From assembly GCA_005406025.1 (NCBI GenBank), contig BGZK01000151.1:558001-622000 (forward strand): DNA of 64,000 bases. The letters run 5' to 3'. Position numbers and translations under genes: made by a program. A model generated the notes under the pieces. The model worked only from the letters and a program-made list of their open reading frames with translations. It did not search any database and was not told the origin of the DNA. Positions 24,085-36,929 of the stretch are shown here, piece after piece. Within the stretch, counting starts at the first letter, position 1. Every line of letters starts with the position of its first letter. Origin of the DNA: Eumeta japonica (lineage: Eukaryota; Arthropoda; Insecta; Lepidoptera; Psychidae).

Positions 24085-24700
24085 ACAATTTTTTAGGGTT
24101 CCGTCAAAATGATTAAGAATTTTTATTGGTTAACCGACTTCAATAAGCTTTAATATAGAGGTAGTTGGAATCTAGATAAAATAATAATGAAGAACCTGGC
24201 AAAAGTATAAGATACATTTTCGGCGTTCCGTGAGAATTATCAAAGCTTTTACAATTTAATTGATTTCGCAGAAATATTCAGTTTGTTTTGAATAGTTTAG
24301 TTAGTAGTTCATTTAGTTTATCTATTATTAGTTAATTCCGAAGAATTAACAAGAACTGTTTTAGCTTCGTCTGTTTAAGAACGAAACAGAACGAGGACAG
24401 ACTGCGCGCGGCGCGCGGCGCAAGCACCGAAGCAGCGAGAAAATGTTAAAATAAAAAAGTGTGCATGTTTGTTTGTTATCTTTTTATGGTTAAACCGTTC
24501 ACCTAATTTTAATGAAATTTATCAGTGAGATTGTTTGAGTCTAAAAGACGGTCATTTATTACTTTTTATTGCAGGAAATAATTTTTGAAAATGCAAATAT
24601 TTAAAAAAAAAAACCAAAAGAAATCCAAATGTAAGCAATAATAGAAACGAATGTGAGAGGTTTAATCCATGAAGGCGGAGCCGCGGACATTTCAGCAGCT
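24085..24700. repeat. Fragments of common lepidopteran interspersed repeats
   Basis: AGGGTTCCGTCAAAATGA and TTAACCGACTTCAATAAG (24094-24150) resemble ends of abundant 'GGGTTCCGTA' and 'AACCGACTTCC' repeats. A GC-rich GCGCGCGGCGCGCGGCGC run (24404-24421) is followed by TGTTTGTTTGTTATC and CTAATTTTAATGAAATTT, words typical of such elements. The boundaries are not resolvable. Confidence 0.45.
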
Positions 24701-25344
24701 CGTTATCAAAAGTATCAAAATATGAATTGATTATATTTCCTCTTATTAATTTTAATATCTAGTTTTTATTTTCCGTATAATATGGAGTTTGTACAATAGA
24801 AAAATTAACCGAAGGATTTTGATTGTAGAGTTTTATGAAAATCATGAAGTTGTGTTTTCTACGGTTTTATTGTCATTTCAATTAATTTATATGTATATAA
24901 TAGTATTTTTTTTATTTGATAATAGGTGTCGTTTTAGATGATTTTTTCATTTCATCATATTACTATAAGGTTTAAAATTTTGCAAAAGTCTTACCGTATC
25001 ACCATAAAGGGGATCGAATACATAATAAAAAATCATGTACGATAATTGCAAGACGAGTTTCAGTTTCAAGTATAAATAAGTTTCATCTATTGTTTCGGTG
25101 GTTTTGTATGATGTTTGAAAGAACAAAGAGACTGGAATGAAAAAAAAAATATTGCTTTGGACTCTTGAGATGCCTGCCTAACCTATCGCAACCTTGTATT
25201 CTAAAAAATATCTTTAGTTTATGGACACAAGTTTGTTTTATAGTAGCGTATCATAATACAGTATCTTTTTATGTCGACGCCATATTGAGTAGTTTGTTTC
25301 ACATCAGACTAATTTACCCAGTTTGGTAAATGTATTTTTTTAAA
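24701..25344. other. AT-rich non-coding stretch, nothing recognised
   Basis: No ORF of 60 codons; poly-A and poly-T runs only. Confidence 0.55.
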
Positions 25345-25665
25345 TTAATCCGATTTCCTTAACAGAAGTCCGCAGCCAGCGAGTTCGCTCGTTTTCGGTG
25401 TAACGTTTCACGCTGCGTCCATGTTTACTGTTTAATTTCATAATGAGGACCGAGCTCCTAAAACAAAAACATCCCGCCGAGAGTTGTTAGTAGGATACGG
25501 CGAAATTATACGGGGGGCCCGGCCGTCAGCCGCGGGCGAACTTCGGGAATATTTACCGCGGAATTCGTGTAATTAACACCGATTCCTTGTCATGTAGCCG
25601 GATGGTTTAACAGTCGGCCGGAGCGGAGCGGAGCGTTTAAAAGTGGCCGAAGTCGCGAATTTAAG
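25345..25665. other. GC-rich island, candidate regulatory element
   Basis: CpG-dense block with a GGGGGGCCCGGCCG segment (about 25513-25526) and a GGAGC triplication (25620-25634). It lacks open frames, so an exon is unlikely. Confidence 0.35.
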
Positions 25666-26449
25666 TATGTCTGGATGGCAATTAAATGTTTAATTATGTA
25701 ATAAATAAATCGAAGTCGTTGTACTTTTCATCTTTTATAGTTTTTTTTTTTCTTTACATCTGGATTTGTATTGCTCAGCAGAAATGAATGACGTTGTCGT
25801 CTTAGTACATATTTAACAATAATAATGAGTTGTTGCCTGTACTTTAATTTTAATACGAATAGACAGCTTTTGAAATAAAAGATTTGGTTTCTGATACATT
25901 AATAGAGATTTTTGTTACTTACTAATTTCCATTTTCGCACAAATATTACGTGTTTTACTTTGAGCTATCCGTTTCATAGGTAGATCACATGATGCAGTTG
26001 ATATTTACAGTATGTTTTTAATAAATTTATCCTAAAAACTGATTGCGTTTTCATGCTTTTTTTTCATTGTGAACAGTATTTTCGTGACAATAATAATCTA
26101 TCGGTCATAATTTTCGAAAATATCCTACATTTATTCGAGCACACGACATCATTTTGCAAATAGATTAGGATATAAAGAAAAATAGAGTATTAAACAATAC
26201 TTGTCGGTGTTTCATTCAAATAAGTCTATATCTTTTTTACAATTAAAATTTTAGTGGCCTCATTTTCACAGTTTCTAAATTTTAAGGATAAGATTTGTGT
26301 CTTTGTGTACATACTTCTTGAAAAATGTATGTTCATCCGTTATTAATATTTTACGGTAGACCTAAGCGGCGATTTATATTTACAATGTAATATAGGTCGG
26401 CGTTTTAAAAATTATACTAACAATTTTTTATTACTTTATTTAGGTTCCT
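25666..26449. other. AT-rich non-coding stretch, nothing recognised
   Basis: No ORF of 60 codons and no identified repeat. Confidence 0.55.
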
Positions 26450-26775
26450 TTTTTTGTCCTGTTACGTCTGTCGTCACGCGAAACGCCGGAATAACATTTA
26501 CTCGTCCGTCGTCAGGCTTTGCCAACTGTTACATTTTACTCGACCTTCGAGCGATTTTTATTTTACTTGTGAGCCATACGTCCACTCGAGTCAGAAGGCG
26601 CAGGGAGCCCTATTCGAGATGCACTCGAGATGCAGGTAGTTTTTTTTTGGGTCTAAGCTTGCATTCATCCTCGAGGGCCATGTGTTGCGGGTTGCAGATA
26701 AGAACCGACGAAAAACAGTGGCCTGTATTCTGGAGATAAAGCGTCGCGAAACGCATGTAATCCTAATTGTCATTT
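26450..26775. other. Moderately GC-rich block with frames on both strands
   Basis: A 61-codon plus frame (26454-26639) and a 60-codon minus frame (26591-26773) overlap. CpG content is raised at 26465-26605. No recognisable protein features. Confidence 0.3.
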
Positions 26776-27817
26776 GTTATTAGCAGAGACAGCTTTGATT
26801 TTCGTTGACGAAATTATATTCCAGCAAGATTAAAATTCGTAGTAATTTTAACTACAATCAAATGAGAATCATAAGAAGATTATGAAACAAAAATTCGTTA
26901 GTTGGTCTCAAATCAGCAGCATGTTCAGGTATGTTCATCTTTCTGTCTTTCATCTTCACTAGTTTTATTATATAAAAGTGGCTTTCCCTTATGGTTGGTT
27001 TATAGGGAGCCAGTTGTTGTCTACCGTGAAGAAAGTGACTAATGTCACTTGACCGTGTTGTTGACATTGGTACAGCGGTTGGTGAGTTTCTTCTGGTGTT
27101 GTCCTTTGCTCAAATGCGTCCATTATGATTCTGTTGATGATGTTACGTAAGGTGTGCGAGCGTAAGTCACCGGTAAACAAAATAGACAAACGTTTTATTT
27201 CGCATTAGCGCGGCTCGACAGCGCTTGACTGGAACGAAAGGTGTTTTTACAAGAAGCCGCTGGCGCTGGCAAGAGACTGGTGCTCGAAGTGGATCTGCAG
27301 TAACAGCTCTGTACGAGAATCGATAACGACAGTCCCGAAGCAATAGAGTCAACACGTAAGCATAAGTTACAATATTGTATTGTATTGGCTCATTTATCAC
27401 AGATATATTTTTTTTATTATCTACTAACACGAATTTTCTGATCGCACTAGTCTTAACACTACGAATTAATACTTTTTTCATAATTGTCATTACGAGATAC
27501 TAAAAACATAAAGTGACACAAAACAATTAAATATCATCGACTAGTGTTAAGTATGCGAAAATTACGAATGTTTGATATTTCGAGCTCTAGTTTACAGGTA
27601 TTAGTGTCTTTTGTTAAACGATATGAATAAAGCGAAACATAAGCAATTGTAAAAATGAGTAATAAAATTTTTGAAAATAAAAATTAGATGTCTTGTTGAA
27701 GCTTAAGAGTTTTCCACTATGTATCTAATTAGGTTAGCCAAATCATTAACGCTTGCCTGGTTTTACGTAAAATGTGTTTAAAAAACAATATCAGCTTTCC
27801 CGAAGACGATGATGGAG
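26776..27817. other. Non-coding stretch with three staggered minus-strand frames
   Basis: Frames at 26858-27067, 26989-27189 and 27167-27490 overlap end to end on the minus strand in different phases (69, 66 and 107 codons). This could be a frameshifted old coding region, but I recognise no domain in any of the three. The remainder is AT-rich. Confidence 0.35.
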
Positions 27818-27858
27818 TTAATAATAATAATAAAAATAAAAGTAGTACACACTCATGC

Positions 27859-28120
27859 TTAAATCCCAGAAGGGTAGGCAGAGACTATAGACTCCCACAT
27901 AATTACGATCTTGCATATCTTTGCTTACTTGACTGACATCCATCAACATTTTCATACAAGCTCGTCGATTTCGGGTGCTTAAAATTTGACCCTTTTTTTT
28001 TAATGCCACCAATATGGTTGCATGGGATTTTCTAGGGCGATCTTTAGCGACTTTTCTACCACACACATTCGCTCTATAAATTTGTTTTGTCAGTCCACTT
28101 TCATTCATCTATTCCACAGA
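27859..28120 (-). pseudogene. 5'-truncated non-LTR retrotransposon, C-terminal tail of endonuclease/RT
   Basis: Minus strand reads MNESGLTKQIYRANVCG, then RPRKSHA, LKKKGQILSTRNRRACMK and LMDVSQVSKDMQDR. After a frameshift it continues WESIVSAYPSGI and stops at 27859-27861. The word order is the same as in the copies at 20360-20517 (plus) and 37970-38060 (minus). Frameshifts mean the copy is dead. Functionally it was the end of the pol protein that nicks DNA and primes reverse transcription. Confidence 0.8.
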
Positions 28121-29085
28121 AATTAACTATTAATTAAACTTTGATTCAATAAAAAATATACAGATATTGTGGTATATGCATATATGTACCATGTGTGTAT
28201 ATAGTCAATTTAAATTAGAAAGGGTTTTCAAATCACATACAATATATTTTTAATTAATGTTAAAATCAAATACAGTTGATTTGATACTTTAAGAAGATTG
28301 CTGATTGATTGTATGTATTGTCACTGATTGATTTTATTGTCAAAGGGAATTTATTCAATTTCTTACAATACTTTAAATTAATATAATATAGGTTTTGTTA
28401 CAATGGCCTTACTTTTTTTTTGTGATAAGACGAGGCTGAACTGAATTTTTTTCTTAAAGTAACCGTGTTCTTAATTAGTACATTTACATATTAGTACATT
28501 TAAATGGCACTACGAACCCCAAAAGGTCATTAAATAATAAACGAATAAAAACCGCCTTCAAAAACCTATTGAACTAATTTTTAAACAAACTTAAAAAACA
28601 ACTAATTAGTCGTTTTTAAGTCTCTATGCCTCTTTGGTCGTAAACGTGGGGCTAAATTTTCCGGACTGCAATTCATCATCGGCATGTAAGACTTATTTTC
28701 TTTCTGTGCCAACAAAATATATTCGTTACGTGTATTTTCCTTGATTATTTACAAAAGAAAATAAAAGGTTGGTGGAATAGTCTGTTTCGTTCGTTATTTT
28801 TATAGAACTTTTGATAATATTTTCTATTTTAAAAATTACGGTTTTTTAACACTTCTCGGAAAAAAAGTCGAATTTTAACAGTATGATAAATTGCGATCGA
28901 TTTAATTATAGAGCGTTTAAACAATGAGGCCTCGGAAATCAAAATCAGGACCTCGTCGGATCCATCCCAGGTAAGTAAGGTCTTATTCATTCGACTATGG
29001 AGGTGGTCTATTTGATAAATCCCTTTATCCGAGTACATATTCAGATATCAAGAATTGATGATAAATGCAATTACGTTCTCTCACG
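28121..29085. other. AT-rich non-coding stretch, nothing recognised
   Basis: A 69-codon minus frame (28829-29038) without recognisable content. Confidence 0.55.
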
Positions 29086-29250
29086 CAGCTGCAACGTAAA
29101 AGAGGAACGTTAACTTTATTTTCACGTTCCACGGAACTGGCCCCGGGATTAAAGTTGCGGCACGTGCATCGTACAGCGCCACCTCGGGCGACTCTCGGCA
29201 ACTTTCGAGCAGTAATTGGTTGTATTTAGTTTATGGATGCTGAACGAACG
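29086..29250. promoter_or_regulatory. Candidate regulatory block with E-box
   Basis: GC-richer block with CACGTG at 29161-29166 and the word CAACTTTCGAG; no ORF. Candidate from composition only. Confidence 0.25.
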
Positions 29251-29532
29251 GTTGCATTCTAGGTTGTTGCAGTTGAACCAGCGCGGCGAAATACTTTATT
29301 TATCGCAGCGTTGTATTTTTCGTTTGTAATCTTGCCTTGCCATATATTTCAAGAAATTGTTGTTACAAATTTTGTCAGTGAAGAAAATTCTATATGTACA
29401 TTTATTTATAATATGATTTTCCGTTATCACTGATTCAACTCATCCGTATATTTTGAAAGCGACAGAATGTCATCAGATGATGTATTTTTAGTGTTTCAAG
29501 AATAATTGTTAAAATATCGTAGAGACAATTAT

Positions 29533-30735
29533 ATACTAGCAGGCCCGGCAGACGTTGTTCTGAAGAGTTATTGCCCAAAGTTGCACCAACACGGACGTAG
29601 AATGATTTTTTGTTCTTTTATTTCGATCCACGTCAATTTCAATTTTGGTCTTGTTTTCGATTCCGATTCCAGTAACATTTGATACGGATCCTGTCCCCAT
29701 ACCCCATACCCCAGGGTCGAAAATGAGTTACCGGAACCAAAATTGAGAACGAAAGTAGTCGGTCTTGCTTTCGATTTTGCTTTCCATTCCGCTTTTAATC
29801 TCAACTACAAATTATAGTTCCTAATTTAACGAAGCTGGGTGTTAGTATCATAATATAATATAGTCAATATTACTCGAGGATAGTGTAGCTTTCTATAAGT
29901 AAATGAATTTTTAGAATCGGTGTAGTAGTTCGTTTCAATACATACATGGTCGACGCCGGGGTCATATCCTATTAGACCAGACGTAACAAACAAAACATGA
30001 AACATTCCTCCAACATTTTAAATTTTGATTTTGTTTTTACATTCATTCTTGACCCCTCTTTTGTAGGAAATGATTTCGCTGTGTCCATCATGATTACAAT
30101 CCCGCTCTTCGTCCTTTATTCCGTCTCGATTTAATCCCGATTCCGGTTGTGCTGCCGATCTCGATTGCAGTACCACTTTTGATTAAATTCCAATAAATTA
30201 TCCCATTTTTAACGATTTTTTTTTCACGCTGGAAACCTAAAAATATTACGATAAAAAGTATCCTAAATGTAGGCCAGTAAGCTCTTTTACCTTCTAATGA
30301 AAGCTGCCTTGTGATTTGTTCAGCCGTTCCGACGATACCTCGTACTGGTAGATGCAAAAAGGGTCGTCTCAGTCTAATCTCGATTGCGGTTTTCCTCCTG
30401 ATCTCGGTTTCGATTCCACTTTTGCTTCAATTCTTAAAAAATATCCCTTTCCTAAAGGTTTTTTTCGCGCAGGAGCCCTAAGAATTATCGCTATAAAAAG
30501 TATCTTAAACCCAGTAAGCTCTTCTACCTTCCAGTGAAAGTCGCGTCGTTATCTATTCAACCGTTGCGAAGATGTCCCTAACAAACAGACAGATACAAAG
30601 GTTTATTTTTTTTTCATATAAACCTTGTCCTGACTATAACGAATACGACAAAAAAAGGATTATACAATTTGATGCAGTCGTTCTGAATTGACACGCATGC
30701 ACATTTTGGCGTTTAATTTTTATGTATATAGATTA
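29533..30735 (+). mobile_element. Interspersed repeat with degenerate GATTCC arrays
   Basis: It starts at a recognisable border ACTAGCAGGCCCGGCAGACG and ends near GACACGCATGCACATTTTGG followed by TATGTATATAGATT. Both resemble ends of repeats that I know to be common in insect genomes. The interior has irregular arrays of GATTCCGATT-, GATCTCG- and TTTCGATT-type words (29625-29800, 30110-30180, 30370-30430). Two tandem sub-copies of about 250 bp lie at about 30107-30356 and 30357-30600, sharing TATAAAAAGTATC and CCAGTAAGCTCTT. Minus-strand frames here (29568-29804, 30094-30357) are by-products of the arrays. The class is not settled. Confidence 0.6.
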
Positions 30736-31964
30736 TGTAGTGTATTTATAAATTAATTTGTACTAATATAGTGAAGTCATTACTACAGTAATGGCATTAT
30801 TTTGACCTCGGCGTCGTTTTACTGCGGTGTGTGAACACAAATCGCTTCACGGCCAGGATTGTCATAAAATAAAATAATTTAAATTAATTATTTTATGTTG
30901 GTATTATTATTATTATAAAAAACTTCTTATAAAATATTTTCCACGATATTTTTTTTTAATTTATGGACTTTTAATAAGCCCGATATGAATTTTATTTATA
31001 ACGGCCCGTTTTTTTCTTTGCAAAAATTTCAGTATAATCAAAGTCCACAATTGCTATAGAAAACCATACGAATTTTTAAATAATGGAGGTTCCTCTAAAC
31101 CTAACCCTTTTTTAATAATTTTATCTATAGGTAGTATATATTATAGGTTTTATATTAAGTGCCTTGAATAATTTTAATATCATCTGTGTACATCAATAGT
31201 ATCTGTGTACATCGTGGTTAAGAACATAGTTTTTTATTCTAAGGTTACATTTTTAAAGTTGATTCATACAACTAGAATATTACAATGTAGTTTGTGAAAA
31301 AACATTGTTCTAACTAATGTTAGATGATGTTATATTTTAAAATAATAATTTGTTAGGAAATAATAATAAATATCCCTAGTTGGCTGTATTTCTGATACAG
31401 CAATAAGTTTTATGTAGATACATAACGATTTGTTTCTCAAACTGACCCGGAATTGTGCAATGTTGAGAAATAATTGCATATTTAAACAATTCAAACACTT
31501 ATACATACTTTCAGAACATATAGAAACGATTGTTTATTGTTTCACTCCTCGCCATGTGAAACGTATTGCATATGTCGTATCAACCACCCGCTAGCAAATC
31601 GTCGATGTACATAATAGATTTCATACTTACCAACTTTGTTCAATTATACACCAACAGATGCCGTTAATGCATGAGTTCCTGTTCACTTAATGACTCCTAT
31701 TACAAACGAAAACATAAACGTATCCTCGTCAATAAGTGTAGCGATAATAATAAGAAAATTCATGAAAACAAACGCTTTTTCCTCCGTCCATATGAGACAT
31801 ACAACCGCAAGTTGCAGTTTGTATTAGTAAAGAATGACTCTTCACTAAAATCATAAAACCAACGTGCGCGTGATAAATAAAAAAAAAAACTTTATAAGCA
31901 TTTTGTGTTACCCAACACAATACATGATTAAAATTACGAAATTTCTATGCGCCATTCCCATTCA
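30736..31964. other. AT-rich non-coding stretch, nothing recognised
   Basis: The direct repeat ATCTGTGTACATC occurs twice within 30 bp near 31180-31215. Frames of 61-63 codons overlap on both strands at 31671-31920 without content. Confidence 0.5.
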
Positions 31965-32110
31965 GGCTGTCGTGTCTACGCTGTGGAAACACTTGCGCTC
32001 AACCGCGCCTCCGACCGTCTCACGCCCCCCGCCGATTGACCCGGATGACTCATCGCTTACACTACCAGTGGTAGTGGCGGCTGTACTGTGGTACTTGTTC
32101 TGTCTATACC
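31965..32110. other. Small GC-rich island
   Basis: C-rich block with CGCCCCCCGCCG and a short CCAGTGGTAGTGG segment; it lies inside an unremarkable 93-codon plus frame (31864-32145). Candidate non-coding element. Confidence 0.25.
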
Positions 32111-32465
32111 CAACATGTATAAAAAATTGTATCACATCGAATTAATTATCATAAAAAATCTAGTCAAAAATCCACATTTTTTATCATTTTTTTAAGTTTT
32201 TGTCTGCCTGTTCGCGCACATCCCCGAATTACTCATTTAAATATAATATAGCTCAATGGAATTACTAAACTAATTTTGATATGGTTTTCACGGATAGATA
32301 GAGCTTGGCTTCGAGCAAAATATGGGCTGTATTTAGTTTAAAGAGGATATCAGTAAAAAAGTTATTTCGCCTGGAGGGTGGCTGGGGTAGTGAGGTTGAA
32401 TAAAATAAGAACATTCTTTCACACATATACAGTTACACTATCCCAGAATAATATGGATTACATTT

Positions 32466-32800
32466 TATTTTGAAACTAGCATTTGTCCCGGCTTCGTACA
32501 AATGGAACCGCGAGCGGTAACGGAAAGAGATAGCTGGACGTCGAGCAGAATCAGGAGCCTGAACTAGAATCTAATAATGAAAACGCGACCGGGCTCGAAA
32601 TGGAGTGTCGAATCGGGATTGAAATCAAAACCCATGACCGGGATCGAAATCAAGGATAGTACTGGAACCAGAATTGAAATCAGGAATGTGATTGTGATTG
32701 AAGCAAGATTTTTCATATAAAAGATGAAGGAACACATTCTATGTCCATGTGGGTCAAGGCGAGAGTGGATAATCATCGTTGTTATTTTACTTTACTCATA
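32466..32800 (-). mobile_element. Second copy of the GGAATC/GATTCC-array repeat
   Basis: The left border ACTAGCATTTGTCCCGGCTTCG resembles a common insect repeat terminus. The interior (32565-32710) is an irregular purine-biased array with GGGATTGAAATC, GGGATCGAAATC and AGAATTGAAATCAGG, the reverse complement of the words in the 29.5-30.7 kb copy. The 70-codon minus frame (32564-32776) is array-derived. Confidence 0.5.
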
Positions 32801-33104
32801 GTACGATATGTAGGAGCCGTCTATCAGCTGGTTTAAAAAATAAAGCAATATTCAGTAGATTATACATGTATATTATAAAAATATATATATCGAAGCTGGT
32901 TCATAACTATTATTCTATTTTCAAGTGCAACCACTTTTCTATACATGGCTAAAGAAATTGTTTTGGAACATAAAAGAGGTACCGTCATTTATGTACCTGC
33001 TATTCGCACTTAACCGATTTTTATTCAATACCTGACCACGAGCGCGTATACTTATTTTGTTGCGTACACTTTCAAGTTATTATTGTTTCAGGTAACAATA
33101 GCGC

Positions 33105-33440
33105 AATAAATTATCGGCCGTAGGCCGATTAAAATACTTACCCCAGCGATTTTACACGCTGGGGATTATTTTTCCGACGTCATGAATTTATCACGACATT
33201 CGACCAGTGGGACGTCGGCCGGCAGCGGTCCGGTTTGTTGTTGTAGCGCGCGTCAAAGTTTGTTTTGGCTGCCGAGAACAAAGACCTTCGCGTTTTCTTT
33301 CGCGTGAGCCGCGCACGGGCGAGCTTGAGTTTTGCTCTCGACGTTATCGGGGCTGTAAGGAGAGAAAGAACTATTATTACTCGGACGCTTACGTTTCGGA
33401 TCACTATTGTTTCGCGTTAATGTTTAGGATTTAGCGGTCG
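33105..33440. other. GC-rich island with twin hairpins
   Basis: Two compact perfect hairpins sit at the left edge. ATCGGCC-GTA-GGCCGAT spans 33113-33129. CCCCAGCG with CGCTGGGG, 8-nt loop, spans 33141-33164. The CpG-rich body extends to about 33430 and is open on both strands (33207-33434 plus, 33180-33404 minus), as expected for stop-poor DNA. Candidate regulatory or structured DNA element. Confidence 0.45.
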
Positions 33441-34655
33441 CCGAGGTAATAATGTTTCGGACGAAGGTGTTTGTATTGAATGTTCTCGGATATTCGTCAT
33501 GTAAACTACCTATTGTATTTTTTTATTTTACGATTTTGGCACCTACACTTTTTAAGTTTTATGATAAAATATTGTTATGCTTACATCTAAAGTTTCAATG
33601 ATTATTGTTGTATATAGATATATTGTAGAATCATAAATTGATATAATAAATAAACGAATCAAGGAATGGAAATTAAATTATGCGATGGCACACATAAATG
33701 ACTAAAAATTTTGTCTACATAAATAACTAATTTCAATACCTATTAGGTACAGTGTCCATATTCTGTACTGGTGAATACTATTTAAACTTTTTATTTTCTT
33801 TTTGTTGAAGGTCTCAAGTATTTATTATCCATCAAAATGCCGTTGAATACGACCTGATAAACATATTAGGTTGTAGAAGAGTTAAATATTTACAATTACA
33901 ATGAGATGGCCAGGCGAAAACGAGCAATTCTCACATGATATGTTTATGGGACCATTAACGTGTTTACGGTTGGCTACAGCGTTATTGCGACTTATTTTTG
34001 GAATGCACAGATCTTCAATTCTGGCTAAACTTTTGTCTGCTGGGTGGTAGATCGTCCGTATATCGATATTGTTAAATCTTAAAATCGATAAATTACGTTT
34101 TCCATTTATAGGTAATTTGTTACGTCTGTTATCTTTCTCTTGTACAGAAAAAGTCAGTTTGTTTTCCTAGTTAGATGTAGTTTACCTTTATTCAAAACAC
34201 TCGAATCTTTAGTTTAAGCGAATATGACAATGTAACTTAGTTATACATTAAAATGTTTGCTTCGTATCTAGACTTATTTTATTTAGGCCAGAATCTAGAA
34301 AGCGCTAGAGGCAGGTATTGATATGTTTATAACAAGTTTTAGACTATTACGTTCGGGCGAGATTAAGATGTTTGTTTATATTGGCGTTAACACTTTGTAA
34401 GAACAATAAAGCACAGATGGGCTTTTTAGCGGTGGTGCTAACTTCCTTTTAACAAAGCGTTAACAAAGAAAGAACTCAATGATGTATGTGCGTGCTGACG
34501 GTATCAAAAATGTTGTATAAATGTTTTTTGCGGTATTCTTTGTTTTTATTTTATTTAAGTTTATAGTTGTTATTTCATTTAACTTTCTTTAGAAAGCGAA
34601 ATTTTTTTTTTCGATAAACGTGGCATTCAAATAGATGAAAGCACACTTTCAATGA
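33441..34655. other. AT-rich non-coding stretch, nothing recognised
   Basis: No ORF of 60 codons and no identified repeat. Confidence 0.55.
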
Positions 34656-34659
34656 TTTT

Positions 34660-34930
34660 AAATAAAATCGCGAACCGCTCTTATCGTCCCACTCGTCGGA
34701 TACACCGTCGTCGTCATCTTGACGAATGATCTTCTACCACCGTACCGGTTCATGCGTAATTTTCCGCCACGTAGACATAAATTTTGGAATGATTTACCAG
34801 CACTGGTATTGCCCATCACCATGTGACAAAGGGGTCTTCAAGAAAAAAAAAGTATTCCTTTCTAAAAGACCGACAACACATTGATAACTCCGTTACCGTT
34901 ATCATTGGGCGGCGACGATCGCCTATTTTT
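34660..34930 (+). pseudogene. Jockey-type non-LTR retrotransposon 3' remnant
   Basis: Plus-strand frames spell, with shifts and stops, RRRHLDE, FMRNFPPR, KFWNDLPALVLP, KKYSFLKDRQ and GRRRSP. The order basic/DE, then R-FxPR, then xWNxLP, then FLKxRQ, then GRRR is the C-terminal tail of Jockey-clade RT proteins of Lepidoptera as I remember it. Multiple in-frame stops show it is dead. Confidence 0.6.
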
Positions 34931-35569
34931 TCGGAACTCGCATACTATTTTGCTATTTAAAATTGTTATGAAGAAGTAAGAACTTTATATATCTTTAAAT
35001 TTTCTTTCATATTAAAGCTTAATATTTAAAAGCTAAACTATCTTTGAAATTGCACAATTAGCCCTTAATAATTAAAATCTAAAGTTAAGAATGGTTTTTT
35101 TTGTTCACGGACTTTAAAGTAGCTTATCTCCGAAAGTCATATATCGTATCGATTACCTTATAATTTTTTATCTTAATCTTCTCGCGTCTCCTAACACCTG
35201 TATAGAGTCTGTATAGAGATCCTGTAAAGTTCATATTTTCTCATTAATTTTGTGCTTTCGATATTCGGCTTATGCATATTTCGTAAAACAACCGTTCTGT
35301 GTTATCAAAAGAAATCGAATTTCAATATCGGAGCTTTAGTAGCGCCCAATCAATTTACGATTTAATTAGATTCTTCCAAAAGTTAAGGCGTAATTAGAAA
35401 GGGAGCGCTATTAGCGAGCGGCACTCGAAGCCCTACAACTTGCTCTGTATTAGATCGATTCCCTACAGGGCTTCCCATTGTTGTACGAGTCCTGGTTTGA
35501 TTGAAAACCTGTTTCCCTTTGTCTGCCTTATTAAACAGGGAACAAAACGTTCATCCGTTCGAACTCGAC
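34931..35569. other. Non-coding stretch, nothing recognised
   Basis: AT-rich; GC rises gradually from about 35400 toward the next island. Confidence 0.5.
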
Positions 35570-36130
35570 TACTGTGGCCGTTCTTCGGCATCGATTTTGC
35601 GTAATTCGCCCGGGTCGCTCGCCTCCGACGGTCGTCGCGCCGAGCAGAGCCTCAGATACTCAGCCTCCGGAGGATGGTAATTCGAAACAGGCCGAAATCA
35701 AATTTTTATTAACCGATTTTCCCCGCCCGACCGCGTAGAATATTATTTTTCTCATCAAAAAAAGGAAAAAGTAAATTCTCCCGACAACAATAAATACTCT
35801 TTGAATCGAAGACACCTTGTAAGAGAACATCTCTTCGAACACGGAAAATTTTTCTACAAAGGAGCCGCTTATATCGCGTCAATGTTTTTTTTTTCCGATC
35901 GAAGCTCATCGGCGCCGCGTATTTTTAGGCGACCCTTTCGAAAGCCCATTAACGCGCGACGGCGACTACTGAGAGTGTCGTGCGTCGTGATCATCGTTTG
36001 ATGCCGCGTGCGCCGCGGCGCAGGCGCCTCTCGCGCTTCGCCGGAACGAGCTTTCGCCGCGAAATGAAATAATAAGCTCTTATCTCTCTCAAAACAAAAG
36101 GGAGGCGTTCGAACTTTTTCCACTCGATCA
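35570..36130. other. Large GC-rich island, candidate regulatory element
   Basis: About 560 bp in two lobes (35570-35700 and 35890-36120) with many CpGs, including CGCCGCGGCGCAGGCGCC near 36010. Frames of 60-84 codons occur on both strands (35660-36123) with no domain. The AT-richer centre has TTTATTAACC and ATAAATAC cores. Confidence 0.4.
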
Positions 36131-36925
36131 CGTTTACAATTTAGTTTTTCGGATCGATTGTATCGCGATAAATGAGTTATCGGCCTTTGTTAGTGTTCAG
36201 CTTTAGAAAGTGCCGGCGGCTGCAGAAATGAAAGTGGATTTTATTCGCTTACTCATTTCATTAATTCACTTGTTGTGATCGCGGTCCAGTTATCTTTTTG
36301 AATGTTGTATTAAAAGCGTTCTGGACGCATTTCGTAATCCGAATTTTGGCGATGGGTTCTAACTTTCTTTTAGTACAGTTAACAGTTGACTACTATTTGC
36401 TAGAAATGGTTTTTGACCGTCTGCAAAGTTCGTATCTATACATATATGATGAAAACTCTTGGTGGATTCATCGTCATGCAACTTAAGACCCTAAAAATAT
36501 AAATTTGAAGTTTGATTGGATGTGGTTTTATATTTTAAGTATTGCTCCAAAAGGGATTTCTCGAAATTTAGCCCTTACAGAAGAAAAATGATGGCAAAGA
36601 CTGCATGGGAAGTTATATTTTATATTTTTTTATAATATTTACTCGAAACTTGATTTTAATGCTTTTCGACACAGTTAATGAAACATTTATTTCGACGTTT
36701 TTCCGAATTAAATCTTTAAACGCATGAAAACGGGTGTAAAAATTGTACAGAAAAACTCAATTTTTCCATAATGAAAAGTAAGAAGGTACATGTTGCTCAT
36801 ATCAATTGGTCTTTATTTCTTATTTTATAAACATTATTTACAAAATAAAACCTTTGATAATGATGCGTCATGTACTTCACCTCGCATCACCGTTTGATGT
36901 ATGTATGATACGAGTGGAATCGACT
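36131..36925. other. AT-rich non-coding stretch, nothing recognised
   Basis: A 62-codon frame (36298-36486) without recognisable content. Confidence 0.55.
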
Positions 36926-36929
36926 TTGT

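Noticed and set aside
26858..27490. Three staggered minus-strand frames as a frameshifted gene
   Set aside because: None of the three translations shows a recognisable motif, and staggered frames of this size occur by chance. Noted only as a descriptive entry.
33141..33175. Rho-independent-type terminator (CCCCAGCG hairpin followed by T-rich DNA)
   Set aside because: The window is eukaryotic and no bacterial-type gene lies nearby; kept only as a structural hairpin.
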